A DNA stretch of 64,000 nt from Desulfovibrio sp. (GTDB lineage Bacteria > Desulfobacterota > Desulfovibrionia > Desulfovibrionales > Desulfovibrionaceae), in NCBI GenBank assembly GCA_031287575.1, contig JAITSV010000080.1, positions 1-64,000 of the forward strand, given 5' to 3'. The translations under genes and the position numbers were made by a program. The notes beneath the pieces are model-generated. The model did not search any database and was not told where the DNA came from. It worked only from the letters and a program-made list of their open reading frames with translations. This document shows, piece by piece, positions 49,195-58,414 of the stretch; positions within the stretch are counted from its first letter, which is position 1; the number at the start of each line of letters is the position of its first letter.

Positions 49195-49604
49195 TACTTC
49201 TGCCCTTCCTGGATGATGTTCTTGACGCCCTCGAGGTTGCCGCGAATGACGGTGGAGAGGGCGGTGTAATGCAGGGAGTTCTTGGCCATCTTGGCCATTT
49301 CCTTGTCCAGGTTCACGCGGTCTTCGCCGTGGATGACGCGCGGCTTGGCCGCCTTTTCCCAGTCGGCGTTGAAGCCGTCGGCGCTGAACTCGGAGGGCAT
49401 GTGGTTCTGCTCGGTGCGGGTCATCCGACCCTTGGCGTCCAGCCCCAGCGCCGCCTGCAACTGCTTCTCGAACTCCAGTTCGCGCGGCTTGTAGCCGGGC
49501 GTCCGGACGTTGGCGATGTTGCTCATGACGACATTCTGACGCTGGAGCTGCATGTCCATGACCTTGCCGACAAGGTTCACATGCGGTTCGTAAAGGCTTT
49601 TCAT
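49194..49604 (-). CDS. flgB: Flagellar basal-body rod protein FlgB
   Basis: A proximal rod subunit of 136 residues and the first gene of the cluster. QRQNVVMSNIANVRTPGYK is the axial-protein N-terminal motif, and the helical C-terminus (MAKNSLHYTALSTVI) pairs with it. ATG 49604 has AGGA nine bases upstream. The 440 bases upstream are gene-free; I see no consensus flagellar promoter there. Confidence 0.94.
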   Translation of the reverse strand: MKSLYEPHVNLVGKVMDMQLQRQNVVMSNIANVRTPGYKPRELEFEKQLQAALGLDAKGRMTRTEQNHMPSEFSADGFNADWEKAAKPRVIHGEDRVNLDKEMAKMAKNSLHYTALSTVIRGNLEGVKNIIQEGQK

Positions 49605-50043
49605 GCGGGATTCCTCCCCTTTTCGCCCCTGGGTCGTGCGCCGCGCGGGGGGTGGTGGCCGCCGGTGCGGCCCGTGGATGCACCCCCGGCTGAGCAAGAG
49701 GTGTTCCATCGCAATGAACATTTTTTATTCCGTATGCTTAACAGCAAAAAAGCACCATTTCGCGTGGTCCGCGCCCGCCGGAATGACGACGCCGCCCGAC
49801 CATCACGCGGATGCTCGGGCGGCGTCGGTATCAGGCGGCGCATGACGCCATGCGGCAGGATTTGCCCCCCGTGCCGGACAGGAGGGCGGCGGAGGGACGG
49901 CAAACCGGCGCTTTGTGCCCAGACGGGCAGCGTTCCTGCCAAGCCGGGGCATGGCAAACACTACCCCATGCCTGCTTAACTGTTACAAATACAACTTATA
50001 TATTCATAGGTTGCCAACATCACATCACCCCGTCAAAATGAGA
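49605..50043. other. Intergenic region upstream of flgB and of the TPR gene
   Basis: No gene is supported. The region must hold the flgB promoter. A GG-GC pair resembling a sigma-54 site near 49740-49760 on the minus strand has nine instead of ten bases between the dinucleotides. The part near 49980-50040 is AT-rich and could bind a sigma-54 activator for the rightward promoters. Confidence 0.4.
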
Positions 50044-50059
50044 TGGCATGCGGTTTGCT
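50044..50059 (+). promoter_or_regulatory. Sigma-54-type promoter, upstream site
   Basis: TGGCATGCGGTTTGCT has GG at -24 and GC at -12 with the required ten bases between them, and TTTGCT matches the -12 element. It is about 195 bases upstream of the TPR protein start. Confidence 0.65.
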
Positions 50060-50096
50060 AGGTTCGCTGCGCCCACGAATACTTCGCAGCCAGCAA

Positions 50097-50112
50097 TGGC
50101 ACGCATAGTGCT
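50097..50112 (+). promoter_or_regulatory. Sigma-54-type promoter, downstream site
   Basis: TGGCACGCATAGTGCT has a perfect -24 element (TGGCACG) and correct ten-base spacing to GC; the -12 element is GTGCT instead of TTGCT. It lies 53 bases after the first site and would give a leader of about 130 bases. Confidence 0.5.
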
Positions 50113-50252
50113 AAGCGAAGGACATGGGCACAGCTTTCCCGTGAGCGTTCGCGAATTCGACAGGCGGACCGCTCCGGCGCCGGAACGGCGCCCGCCCCGC
50201 GCAGCGCGGGGCGACCCAGAAGCGAAATGCCCTACGGCATGGAGGGGAGAAC

Positions 50253-50813
50253 ATGAGCAACCATCTCGATTACGAAATCAACAAGGAACTGGGCGAGTGC
50301 TACCTTTTCATGGGTGACCTGGAAAAGGCCGAGGAGTACTACCGCAAGGCCGCCGGCAGCAACGGCGTGCATCCGGACCCGTACCTCGGGCTCGCCACCA
50401 TCGCCGTGCAGCGCGGCAACCTTGAAGCCGCCCTGGTGCTGTACCGCAAGGCCGCCAACATCGAAGCCAACGACAAGTCGCTGGCGGGCATGGGCCTGGT
50501 GGAAATGGAAACCGGCGCGCACGCCGAGGCCTTCGACCACTTCGTGGCCGCGCTGGGCATGAACCCCGGCAACCTGGTGGCCATGAACGGCCTGCTGCGC
50601 CTTGGCTACCATCTGGGCCGCATCGACGAAGTGGTGGCCCACCTGCGGGCCTTCCTGGAACTTTCCCCCGATAAGGACAACGTGCGCTTCTCGCTGGCCG
50701 GGTGCCTGATCTCCCTTGGCCGCAAGGACGAGGCGCGGGCCGAACTCGAGACCATTCTCGACCGCGCGCCCGACCACGCCGACGCCCGCGAAATGTACGC
50801 CCTGCTCGGGTAG
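50253..50813 (+). CDS. Tetratricopeptide-repeat protein
   Basis: A 186-residue protein made almost entirely of TPR helices, about five repeats, with typical spacing (LGECYLFMGDLEKAEEYYRKA; LATIAVQRGNLEAALVLYRKA; LAGCLISLGRKDEARAELETIL). TPR proteins are protein-protein scaffolds; no catalytic or membrane segment is present. The ATG at 50253 has a strong GGAGGGGAG. Two sigma-54-type promoters precede it, and the gene is divergent from the flagellar cluster, so co-regulation with motility is plausible but not shown. A 14-bp hairpin follows. Confidence 0.88.
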   Translation: MSNHLDYEINKELGECYLFMGDLEKAEEYYRKAAGSNGVHPDPYLGLATIAVQRGNLEAALVLYRKAANIEANDKSLAGMGLVEMETGAHAEAFDHFVAALGMNPGNLVAMNGLLRLGYHLGRIDEVVAHLRAFLELSPDKDNVRFSLAGCLISLGRKDEARAELETILDRAPDHADAREMYALLG

Positions 50814-50870
50814 CCGAAGCGCTGGCCGTCCCACGCGGCACGCCCCGGCAAGATACTCCCCTCCCCATAC

Positions 50871-50911
50871 GATTTTCCGGCCCCGATGCTGGCGCTAGGG
50901 GCCGGAAAATC
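50871..50911 (+). terminator. Hairpin after the TPR gene
   Basis: GATTTTCCGGCCCC pairs perfectly with GGGGCCGGAAAATC around 13 bases. The stem includes a T-rich/A-rich end, so it could act in either direction. Confidence 0.65.
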
Positions 50912-50967
50912 ACCTTTCGCCGTCATTCTGCCAACGCTCGGGCGGCGAGAGGGAGCGGAAACGCAGT

Positions 50968-51008
50968 ACGGGCGCATGGCACTCCCCGGGGGAGTGCCAT
51001 GCGCCCGT
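50968..51008. terminator. 41-bp near-perfect palindrome downstream of the permease gene
   Basis: Twenty-base arms (ACGGGCGCATGGCACTCCCC and its complement) flank a single G. It lies about 40 bases beyond the permease stop on the minus strand. No T-run follows. A terminator is the simplest reading; such palindromes can also be protein-binding or repeat remnants. Confidence 0.55.
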
Positions 51009-51050
51009 CACCGTTTTTCTCCAATGCACCCATCCCCCTGGGGGGGGCCG

Positions 51051-52475
51051 TCAGACCAGGGCGTTGAACAGATACCCCACCAGCATGATGCCCAGGCCCA
51101 CCACGCCGAAGAACACGGCCACCAGCCGGGGCTTCAGCACGCGGCGCAGCATCACCGCCTCCGGCAGGGACAGGGCGATGACGGCCATCATGAACGCCAG
51201 CACCGTGCCCAGCGCGGCCCCCTTGCCCAACAGGGCCTGCACCACGGGGATCATGCCCGCCGCGTTGGAGTACATGGGAATGCCGATGGCCACGGCCAGC
51301 GGCACGGCCCACCACGCGCCACGGCCCATGATGGAAGCCATGAAGCCCTCCGGCACGTACCCATGGATGCCCGCACCCACCGCGATGCCCACCACCACCC
51401 ACGGCCAGACCTTGCCCACGATGTCGCGCATGGCCTGCACGCCGTAGTCGATGCGGGCGGACCAGGACAGGTCCGCGTCCTGCATCTGCTCCGCCTCGGC
51501 CCGCACCTGCAACACCCAGCCCTCGATGTGGCGCTCCATGCCCAGCCGCCCGATGATCCAGCCGGACACGATGGCGATGGCAAGGCCCGTGCCCGCGTAC
51601 AGGGCCGTCACCTTCCAGCCCAGCAGGCCGTACAGCATGACCACGGCGATCTCGTTGATCATGGGTGCGGACACCAGGAACGAAAAGGTCACCCCCAGCG
51701 GCACCCCGGCGGAAACAAAGCCGATGAACAGCGGCACCGCCGAACAGGAACAGAACGGGGTGACCACGCCCAGCAGGGCGGCCAGCACGTTTCCTGCGGC
51801 CTCGCTGCGCCCGGCCAGCAGGCGGCGGGTACGCTGTGGTGTGAAGAACGAGCGCACCAGCCCGATGCCGAACACCACCAGCGAAAGCAGCATGAGTACC
51901 TTGGGCGTATCGTACAGGAAGAATTCCACGGCCTCGCCCAGATGGGAACCGGACGCCAGGCCCAGCACGCCGTAGGTCAGCGCGCGCGAGGCGGCGGGCA
52001 GGTTCAGGTACACCCCCCACCACGCGACCAAGCACACGCCCATGATGGCCAAGCGACGCAGCAGCCCGGCGCGTTCCTGCTCCGGCGACAGGGCCGAGGC
52101 TTGCGCGGAAGTCGCGGAAGTCGCGGAACAGGCGCAGCCGCCACCGGCGGCGGAATCACCGCCAGGCAGGGGGCCAAGGGGCTTCAGGGTGAAACCGGAA
52201 GATGCCCCCGCCCCCCCGGACGGAACTGCTGCGCCGGGCATGTCCGGTGCGGCCAAGGCCCCCGATTGGCCCGATTGGCCCGATTGGCCCGGCTGGCCAG
52301 ACGGGGCCGAACAGCAGCACCCGCCGGAGGCCGTGCCCAATGGAGCAAGGGGCTGCAAGGGGCGCAACCCCGCCGCATGCCCGCCCGGCGTCATGAAATG
52401 TTCGTCCGCCCCGCCCGTCGCGTCAGACATGGATGCATCCATCCCTCTGTCATCCCTTGCTGATTCACTGGCCAT
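51051..52475 (-). CDS. ArsP/YraQ-type permease (DUF318) with Cys-rich N-terminus
   Basis: A 474-residue membrane protein with about eight hydrophobic helices. The signature PFCSCSAVPLFIGF marks the permease family that includes methylarsenite exporter ArsP and related metal(loid) transporters. The 120-residue N-terminal leader is low-complexity and holds GGCCCS and GGGCACS clusters; its DNA has 9-bp repeats (CCCGATTGG at 52261-52305, GCGGAAGTC near 52104-52127). The ATG at 52475 has AGGGAG upstream; ATG 52520 is possible. An ArsR-type gene lies just upstream on the same strand with matching operators, so metal- or arsenic-induced export is likely. Confidence 0.82.
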   Translation of the reverse strand: MASESARDDRGMDASMSDATGGADEHFMTPGGHAAGLRPLQPLAPLGTASGGCCCSAPSGQPGQSGQSGQSGALAAPDMPGAAVPSGGAGASSGFTLKPLGPLPGGDSAAGGGCACSATSATSAQASALSPEQERAGLLRRLAIMGVCLVAWWGVYLNLPAASRALTYGVLGLASGSHLGEAVEFFLYDTPKVLMLLSLVVFGIGLVRSFFTPQRTRRLLAGRSEAAGNVLAALLGVVTPFCSCSAVPLFIGFVSAGVPLGVTFSFLVSAPMINEIAVVMLYGLLGWKVTALYAGTGLAIAIVSGWIIGRLGMERHIEGWVLQVRAEAEQMQDADLSWSARIDYGVQAMRDIVGKVWPWVVVGIAVGAGIHGYVPEGFMASIMGRGAWWAVPLAVAIGIPMYSNAAGMIPVVQALLGKGAALGTVLAFMMAVIALSLPEAVMLRRVLKPRLVAVFFGVVGLGIMLVGYLFNALV

Positions 52476-52528
52476 AGGCCGCGCTCCCTCTCGCCGGTTC
52501 TTCGTCCGACATGCCTGCATTATTTCCC

Positions 52529-52548
52529 ATTTGGCTTAATCGCCAAAT
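52529..52548. promoter_or_regulatory. ArsR-type operator at the permease
   Basis: ATTTGGC and GCCAAAT form a perfect inverted repeat with six bases between. It sits between the ArsR-type gene and the permease start. A matching 20-bp site overlaps the regulator's own start at 52941-52960. Confidence 0.65.
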
Positions 52549-52579
52549 TATCACGCAAAAAAAGACCCGCCCCGCCCGC

Positions 52580-52948
52580 CTATTTGCCAGACCGCAAAGC
52601 GGCCAGCCCGGCCAGGTCCTGCGACAAATCCTGGGCGGCCTGGTCGATGTGCCGCCCCGTGCACTCCAGGAAGGACCGCACGCATCCCAGCGTCAGCGAA
52701 TAGTAGACGTTGGCCCCGCGCTTCTCGTCGCGCACCACGCCCGCCCCCTTCAGGATGGACAGATGCTTGGACACCGTGGAGACGTCCGAACCCACCAGCG
52801 CCTGCAACTCGCACACGCAGCGTTCGCCGCGCGTCAGTTCCTCGACCATCAGCAGGCGACTGGGGTGCCCCAGGGCCTTGAAGATTTCGGCCTGCGCCTC
52901 GATGAGCCTGCGGTGGGCGGCTGTCCGTTGCGGTGCGATCATTTGCAT
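52580..52948 (-). CDS. ArsR/SmtB-family metal(loid)-responsive repressor
   Basis: A 122-residue winged-helix regulator. ERCVCELQ at 42-49 gives the Cys44/Cys46 pair in the DNA-recognition helix region, the site that binds arsenite or heavy metals in ArsR. SDVSTVSKHLSILKGAGVV is the recognition helix, and RGANVYYSL the wing. Further cysteines at 89 and 96 may complete the site. The start ATG 52948 lies inside a 20-bp operator, with GGAGG 15 bases upstream; Met at 52942 is an alternative. It lies upstream of the permease gene it likely controls, and the overlapping site suggests autoregulation. Confidence 0.9.
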   Translation of the reverse strand: MQMIAPQRTAAHRRLIEAQAEIFKALGHPSRLLMVEELTRGERCVCELQALVGSDVSTVSKHLSILKGAGVVRDEKRGANVYYSLTLGCVRSFLECTGRHIDQAAQDLSQDLAGLAALRSGK

Positions 52949-52960
52949 GTTTCGCCAAAT
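52941..52960. promoter_or_regulatory. ArsR-type operator at the regulator's own start
   Basis: The half-site CGCCAAAT is identical to that in the permease site and the other half reads ATTTGCAT. It overlaps the start codon of the regulator gene, a position suited to autorepression. Confidence 0.6.
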
Positions 52961-53058
52961 ACTCCTCCGGGCCGGGCTTGGCAAGCCCCCATTCCCAGGC
53001 CTGACCGGCAAATCTGGCCGCCGTATCCGGTCACCGTGCCCTGAGGCCCCAATGCAGA

Positions 53059-53087
53059 CGCCCCGCCGCAGGTACTGCGACGGGGCG
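53059..53087. terminator. Hairpin after the epimerase gene
   Basis: CGCCCCG-CGCAG pairs with CTGCG-CGGGGCG around GTA with one mismatch. It lies about 50 bases beyond the epimerase stop. Confidence 0.6.
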
Positions 53088-53139
53088 GAACGGGCAGGGA
53101 GGCATGCAGGTTGCGCGACGGCAATCCCGCGCAGCACGT

Positions 53140-54168
<1,029 letters not shown>

Positions 54169-54226
54169 GATGGTGTATCCTCCCTAGGGAGTGGCGGTTT
54201 CGGATGGAATGACTATTCTACGTGCG

Positions 54227-54354
54227 CCGGAGCGCCGCGTCAAAGGCCGGAGCGCCGCGTCAAAGGATGGACACGCTGGGCGGCGGTGCGTCATGGCGCA
54301 TGCCCGTGCGGCGGGGCGCATGCCCGTGCGGTGGGACGCATGCCCGCATGGCGG
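54227..54354. repeat. Two 20-bp tandem repeats between divergent glycan genes
   Basis: CCGGAGCGCCGCGTCAAAGG occurs twice in perfect tandem (54227-54266). GGCGCATGCCCGTGCGGCGG occurs three times with small changes (54295-54354). Both have a 20-bp period. The whole gap 54169-54814 has no supportable gene; it lies between the divergent epimerase and glycosyltransferase genes and should hold their promoters. Confidence 0.85.
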
Positions 54355-54814
54355 AGCGGCGGGGTGGCATTCGGCCTGCGGCGGGCAACCGGCCGTCCTT
54401 GCGGACGGGTTTGCCGCGCACCACCGCAACGTGCGCGCTTCTACTCCCAACGCCACACCCTGTAAAGGGGCGTCAGGGGGGCATGCCGCGCGGCACGGAA
54501 CGTGTATGGGTTTAACAGGATACGAACCCGGCGACAGGATGATGACGCTCCGGGCGAACCCCGTCCCGCCGCCGACCGGGAACCCGCCCTTGCACGGTGC
54601 GTCCGGTCCGCAGGGCCGCAAACCCGGCCCGGCCGCCCGCCGCGCGGCCCCCTTTTCAGCGTGCTGCCCACCTGTTACAAGGTGCGCGTTCTTCCGCCCC
54701 CCGCGCCGCGTGCGCCAAGGGCGGGGCAACACTCCCCCGGCGCCCTGCCGGGACCTGCGCCCGGCCCTTCCTGTATGACAGGCGTGTCCGGGCGCCCAGC
54801 CAGCGAGGCATCAG

Positions 54815-55936
54815 ATGAAGGTCGCCATTCTGGGCAATCAGGCCCGGGCCATGGTCAATTTCTGGAGCGTGCTCATCCGCAGGCTCCGTGCGCTGGGGCA
54901 CGAGGTGCTGTGCATCGTGCCCGACGCCGACACCGACACCGAAGGCCGCGCCGCGCTGGAAGCCATGGGCGTCCGCGTGGCGGGCTACCCCCTGGACCGC
55001 AAGGGGTTGAACCCCGTGCGCGACGCCGCCACCTTTGCCGCGCTGTACCGCGTCTTCCGACAGGAGCGGCCCGACGTAGCCTTCTGCTTCACCATCAAGC
55101 CGGTCATCTACGGGGCCACGGCGGCGGCGCTGGCGCGCGTGCCCGCCCGCTACGCCATGATCACCGGGCTCGGCTACATGTTCGAGGCGGACACCCCGGT
55201 CAAGCGCGTGCTGACCAAGGTGGCCGCCCTGCTCTATCGCATCGCCCTTGCCTGCGTGCGCACGGTGTTCTTCCAGAACATGGAGGACCGCCGGGTGTTC
55301 GAGGACAACCACATCATTCCGCACGGCACGTCCGTAGCCATGTGCCGGGGCACCGGGGTGGCGCTGGACCACTTCGCCCAGGCCGAACCGGTGCTGGACC
55401 CGCCGACCTTCCTGCTGGTGGGCCGCCTGCTGGAGGCCAAGGGCCTGCGTGAATACGCCGGGGCCGCGCGCCTGCTGAAGGCGAAACATCCCGACGCCCG
55501 CTTCCGCGTGCTGGGCCCGCCGGAAACCGGACCGGGCAGCGTGCCCCTTTCCGAGGTGGAAGGCTGGACGCGCGAAGGAATCATCGAATATCTTGGCCAG
55601 ACCCGCGACGTGCGTCCGTACGTGGCCGACGCCAGCGTGGTGGTGCTGCCCTCGTGGCGCGAAGGCACCCCCTGCTCGGTGATGGAAGGCATGAGCATGG
55701 GCCGCGCCGCCGTGGTCACCGACGCCCCCGGCTGCCGCGAGGTGGTGGAGGACGGCGTGAACGGCTTCCGCGTGCCCCTGCGCGACCCCGAGGCGCTGGC
55801 CGCCGCCATGGAACGGTTCATCGCCGACCGCAACCTGATCGCCCGCATGGGTCAGGCCGGGCGGCGGCTGGCGGAAACCGAATTCGACGCCGACAAGGTG
55901 AGCGAGCATATTCTGCGGGTCATGCGCCTGGTGTAG
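54815..55936 (+). CDS. Family 4 glycosyltransferase
   Basis: A 373-residue GT-B enzyme. The N-terminal MKVAILGNQARAMVNFWSVLIRRL and the C-terminal VGRLLEAKGLREY, LPSWREGTPCSVMEGMSMG and EVVEDGVNGFRV are GT4 motifs, with the EX7E pair in the last. It resembles PglA-type transferases that add HexNAc to a lipid-linked sugar; that is inferred from pattern and from the nearby UDP-GlcNAc-4-epimerase-like gene. ATG 54815 has GAGG upstream. A sugar-phosphotransferase gene follows 77 bases later on the same strand. Confidence 0.88.
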   Translation: MKVAILGNQARAMVNFWSVLIRRLRALGHEVLCIVPDADTDTEGRAALEAMGVRVAGYPLDRKGLNPVRDAATFAALYRVFRQERPDVAFCFTIKPVIYGATAAALARVPARYAMITGLGYMFEADTPVKRVLTKVAALLYRIALACVRTVFFQNMEDRRVFEDNHIIPHGTSVAMCRGTGVALDHFAQAEPVLDPPTFLLVGRLLEAKGLREYAGAARLLKAKHPDARFRVLGPPETGPGSVPLSEVEGWTREGIIEYLGQTRDVRPYVADASVVVLPSWREGTPCSVMEGMSMGRAAVVTDAPGCREVVEDGVNGFRVPLRDPEALAAAMERFIADRNLIARMGQAGRRLAETEFDADKVSEHILRVMRLV

Positions 55937-56013
55937 CAACCCGCCCCTGGGATCAGCACGGGCGCGACAGCCCCACGCGACGAAAGATTTCCCATCCATT
56001 CCGGGAGGAATGC

Positions 56014-57363
56014 GTGAACGACAATATCCGCAACAGCCTGTTCCGTCTGCTGGATGCCCTGTGCATCCTCATCGCGCTGTACGTGGTCGGCGAAACCATG
56101 CTGCCCGACGAATACAGCGTGCTCATCGACTATACGGGCGCCTCGTTCTTCACCACCTTCTTCTTCCTGCTCTCGTTCTACGTGCTGGACTGCTACTCGG
56201 TGGGCGAGGAAGATTTCCGCGATTCCGTGACCCGCGTGGGCGTGGCCTCGGTGCTGGGGGTCATTGCCACCGGCTTCACCTTCTATTCGTTCGAAAGCTG
56301 GCGCTTCGACCGGGCCACCTTCCTGCTGCTGCTGGTGCTGGTGGTGGTCATGTGCCTTGCCTGGCGCATGGTGTGGCACCGCATCGGCAAACGCTTCACG
56401 ACACGGCACAGGGTGGTGCTGGTGGGCGTGGACCGCGCGGGCAAGGTGCGCGACCTGCTGGCGCAGAGCATGCCCCATGCCGAAATCCTGGGCTACGTGG
56501 GCGAAGGCGGCATGGACGCCGACGCCGGGCCGTGCCTTGGCCCCGCGTACGATCCGCTGGGGATTGCGCGCAGCCACGGCGCCACCATGCTGATCATGCT
56601 GCCCGACGCCCCGCTGGACGAGGACATCGCCCGTGAACTGCTGCGCGCCAAGCTGGGCGGCCTGATGGTGGTGGACATCCGCACCCTGTACGAACACGTG
56701 GCCGGGCGCATTCCCGTCAGCCTCATCCGCGACGAATGGCTGCTGATGGAAGACGGCTTCAACCTGAACACGCAGGGGTCCATGCAGCGCCTGAAGCGGG
56801 TGTTCGACGTGCTGACGTCGTTCGTGCTGCTGGTGCTTACCCTGCCGATCATGGCCATTGCCGCCATGGTCATCCGGCTGGAATCGCCCGGCCCGGTGAT
56901 TTACAGGCAGAAGCGCGTGGGCCTGCAGGAAAAGGAATTCACGGTGCTGAAGTTCCGCTCCATGACCGTGGACGCGGAAAAGAACGGCGCGGTGTGGGCG
57001 CAGAAGGGCGATACCCGCGTGACCAAGGTGGGCAAGTTCATCCGCAAGGTGCGCATCGACGAACTGCCCCAGCTGTGGAACGTGCTGCGCGGGGACATGT
57101 CGCTGATCGGCCCGCGCCCGGAACGCATGGAATTCGTGCGCGAACTGGAAAAGGTCATCCCGTATTTCTACGTGCGCCACACCGTGAAGCCGGGCGTTAC
57201 CGGCTGGGCGCAGGTGTGCTACCCGTACGGCGCCTCCATAGAGGACGCCCGCTACAAGCTGGAATACGACCTGTACTACATCAAGAACATGTCGCCCCTG
57301 CTGGACCTGAAGATCGTGCTCAAGACCGTGGGGGTCATCCTGTTCCCCAAGGGGGCGCGGTAG
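56014..57363 (+). CDS. Polyprenyl glycosylphosphotransferase (exopolysaccharide/O-antigen initiating)
   Basis: A 449-residue membrane enzyme that starts a glycan by moving a sugar-1-phosphate to undecaprenyl phosphate. Four N-terminal helices (to about 125), a Rossmann-like CoA-binding middle (VVLVGVDRAGKVRDL), then a membrane-embedded helix and the catalytic C-terminal domain with KFRSM, KVRIDELPQLWNVLRGDMSLIGPRPE. The start is GTG 56014 with GGGAGGAA five bases upstream; an out-of-frame ATG lies just before it. With the preceding glycosyltransferase and the divergent epimerase it forms a minimal glycan module. Confidence 0.92.
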   Translation: MNDNIRNSLFRLLDALCILIALYVVGETMLPDEYSVLIDYTGASFFTTFFFLLSFYVLDCYSVGEEDFRDSVTRVGVASVLGVIATGFTFYSFESWRFDRATFLLLLVLVVVMCLAWRMVWHRIGKRFTTRHRVVLVGVDRAGKVRDLLAQSMPHAEILGYVGEGGMDADAGPCLGPAYDPLGIARSHGATMLIMLPDAPLDEDIARELLRAKLGGLMVVDIRTLYEHVAGRIPVSLIRDEWLLMEDGFNLNTQGSMQRLKRVFDVLTSFVLLVLTLPIMAIAAMVIRLESPGPVIYRQKRVGLQEKEFTVLKFRSMTVDAEKNGAVWAQKGDTRVTKVGKFIRKVRIDELPQLWNVLRGDMSLIGPRPERMEFVRELEKVIPYFYVRHTVKPGVTGWAQVCYPYGASIEDARYKLEYDLYYIKNMSPLLDLKIVLKTVGVILFPKGAR

Positions 57364-57472
57364 ACTCCTCGCCACGGCGAAATCCCGTTCGTCCGCGCGG
57401 GCTGCGCACGGCTGCCCCTGTTGTACGCTCCGGCAAACGCATCACAACGCCGCACCCCGCATGGAGGGCGTC

Positions 57473-58087
57473 ATGAACGGCTTCCTTGAGGCGCTCGACA
57501 AACTTGCCCTGGAACGGGACACCGTCCGCAAGCGCGCGCGTTTTGTCGCCATCATCACCAGGGAAATGGCCAAGGCCGGGGCGGCGGAACCGATCATCGT
57601 CGGCGGCGAAGCCGTGGAAATCTACACGCAGGGCAGCTACACCTCCGGCGACATCGACCTCAAGGCGTCCGCACTGCTGTGCCGGCTACTGGAACAGGCG
57701 GGCTTTCGCAGCAACGGCAGCGGAAACTTCTACCATGCCGGGTTGGACATCTACGTGGACTGGCTGGGTCCGAACTTCGATATTCCCGGGCAGGAAGAAG
57801 TGCGGGAACGGGCGCTGACCATCCAGTTGGGTGACGGAGAATACGTCAAGGTCATCTCCATCGAAGACCTGATCGTGGACAGGCTGAACGGTGCCAAGCA
57901 CGCCAACGACGCCGACAGCCGGATGTGGGCCGAAACTCTTTTCCTGGTGGCCGGAAACGCCAATATCCCGCTGGACCTTGACTATCTGGAACGGATTGCC
58001 CATCTCGAAGATGTGCATGACGAACTGGTACGGATCATGAAGGGCAAGAACGAGCCAACGCCCGGCGGTACCCATGAAGACCATTGA
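57473..58087 (+). CDS. Nucleotidyltransferase-like protein (GG...DID type)
   Basis: A 204-residue protein with VGGEAVEIYTQGSYTSGDID near 44-63, the GG...DxD pattern of the nucleotidyltransferase superfamily, and later VISIEDLIVDRLNGAKH. Similar proteins occur in AbiE/MNT-type toxin-antitoxin and defence modules, but many are uncharacterised. ATG 57473 is chosen over 57461 because GGAGGG is then just upstream. It overlaps the next small gene by 14 bases, suggesting a two-gene cassette. It follows the glycan genes by about 110 bases; no function in glycan synthesis is evident. Confidence 0.7.
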   Translation: MNGFLEALDKLALERDTVRKRARFVAIITREMAKAGAAEPIIVGGEAVEIYTQGSYTSGDIDLKASALLCRLLEQAGFRSNGSGNFYHAGLDIYVDWLGPNFDIPGQEEVRERALTIQLGDGEYVKVISIEDLIVDRLNGAKHANDADSRMWAETLFLVAGNANIPLDLDYLERIAHLEDVHDELVRIMKGKNEPTPGGTHEDH

Positions 58088-58289
58088 TTTCGACATCCTG
58101 GCCGACGCAGGCAGGCGCGCGCGGGAAGAGCTTTTTCTGAAGGGAAAGCGCGCCACTGGCGTGCGCGTCAAGCCGCGCAGCCAGGCCGACGCGGCAATGC
58201 TGGCGTTGCGCGCCGTGGAACGGATGAAGAAATACCCGCCGACCTGGAAAGGAAACGTGCTGGTCCTGCCGTACTTTGCCTGCGCATAA
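58074..58289 (+). CDS. Small hypothetical partner protein
   Basis: A 71-residue basic protein (MKTIDFDILADAGRR... SQADAAMLALRAVERMKKY) with one amphipathic helix and a hydrophobic C-terminal end. The ATG at 58074 lies inside the end of the nucleotidyltransferase-like gene and lacks a good ribosome site, so translation is likely coupled. I recognise no family. The layout resembles a toxin-antitoxin pair. Confidence 0.55.
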   Translation: MKTIDFDILADAGRRAREELFLKGKRATGVRVKPRSQADAAMLALRAVERMKKYPPTWKGNVLVLPYFACA

Positions 58290-58345
58290 GCACCAGCGGC
58301 GCACTGCCTGCTGCCCCCCAACCAAAAAGTTTGCGGGGTGAGAGC

Positions 58346-58383
58346 ACGAGAGAGGGGGGCTTTTCAAAGCCCCCCTCTCTCGT
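58346..58383. terminator. Long hairpin between the cassette and hypE
   Basis: An 18-bp perfect stem (arm ACGAGAGAGGGGGGCTTT) with a two-base loop lies between convergent genes. On the minus strand it is followed by ACCCCGCAAACTTTTTGG, the same tail type as after the hisF hairpin. Confidence 0.75.
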
Positions 58384-58414
58384 ATTCCAGACTCTTCTCT
58401 TCCAGTCGCCGCCG

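Noticed and set aside
49736..49762. Sigma-54-like promoter upstream of flgB on the minus strand (TGGTGC, T-run, GC)
   Set aside because: Only nine bases separate GG and GC; sigma-54 needs ten.
54227..54354. CRISPR or phage attachment array
   Set aside because: The 20-bp units abut directly with no spacers and there is no integrase.
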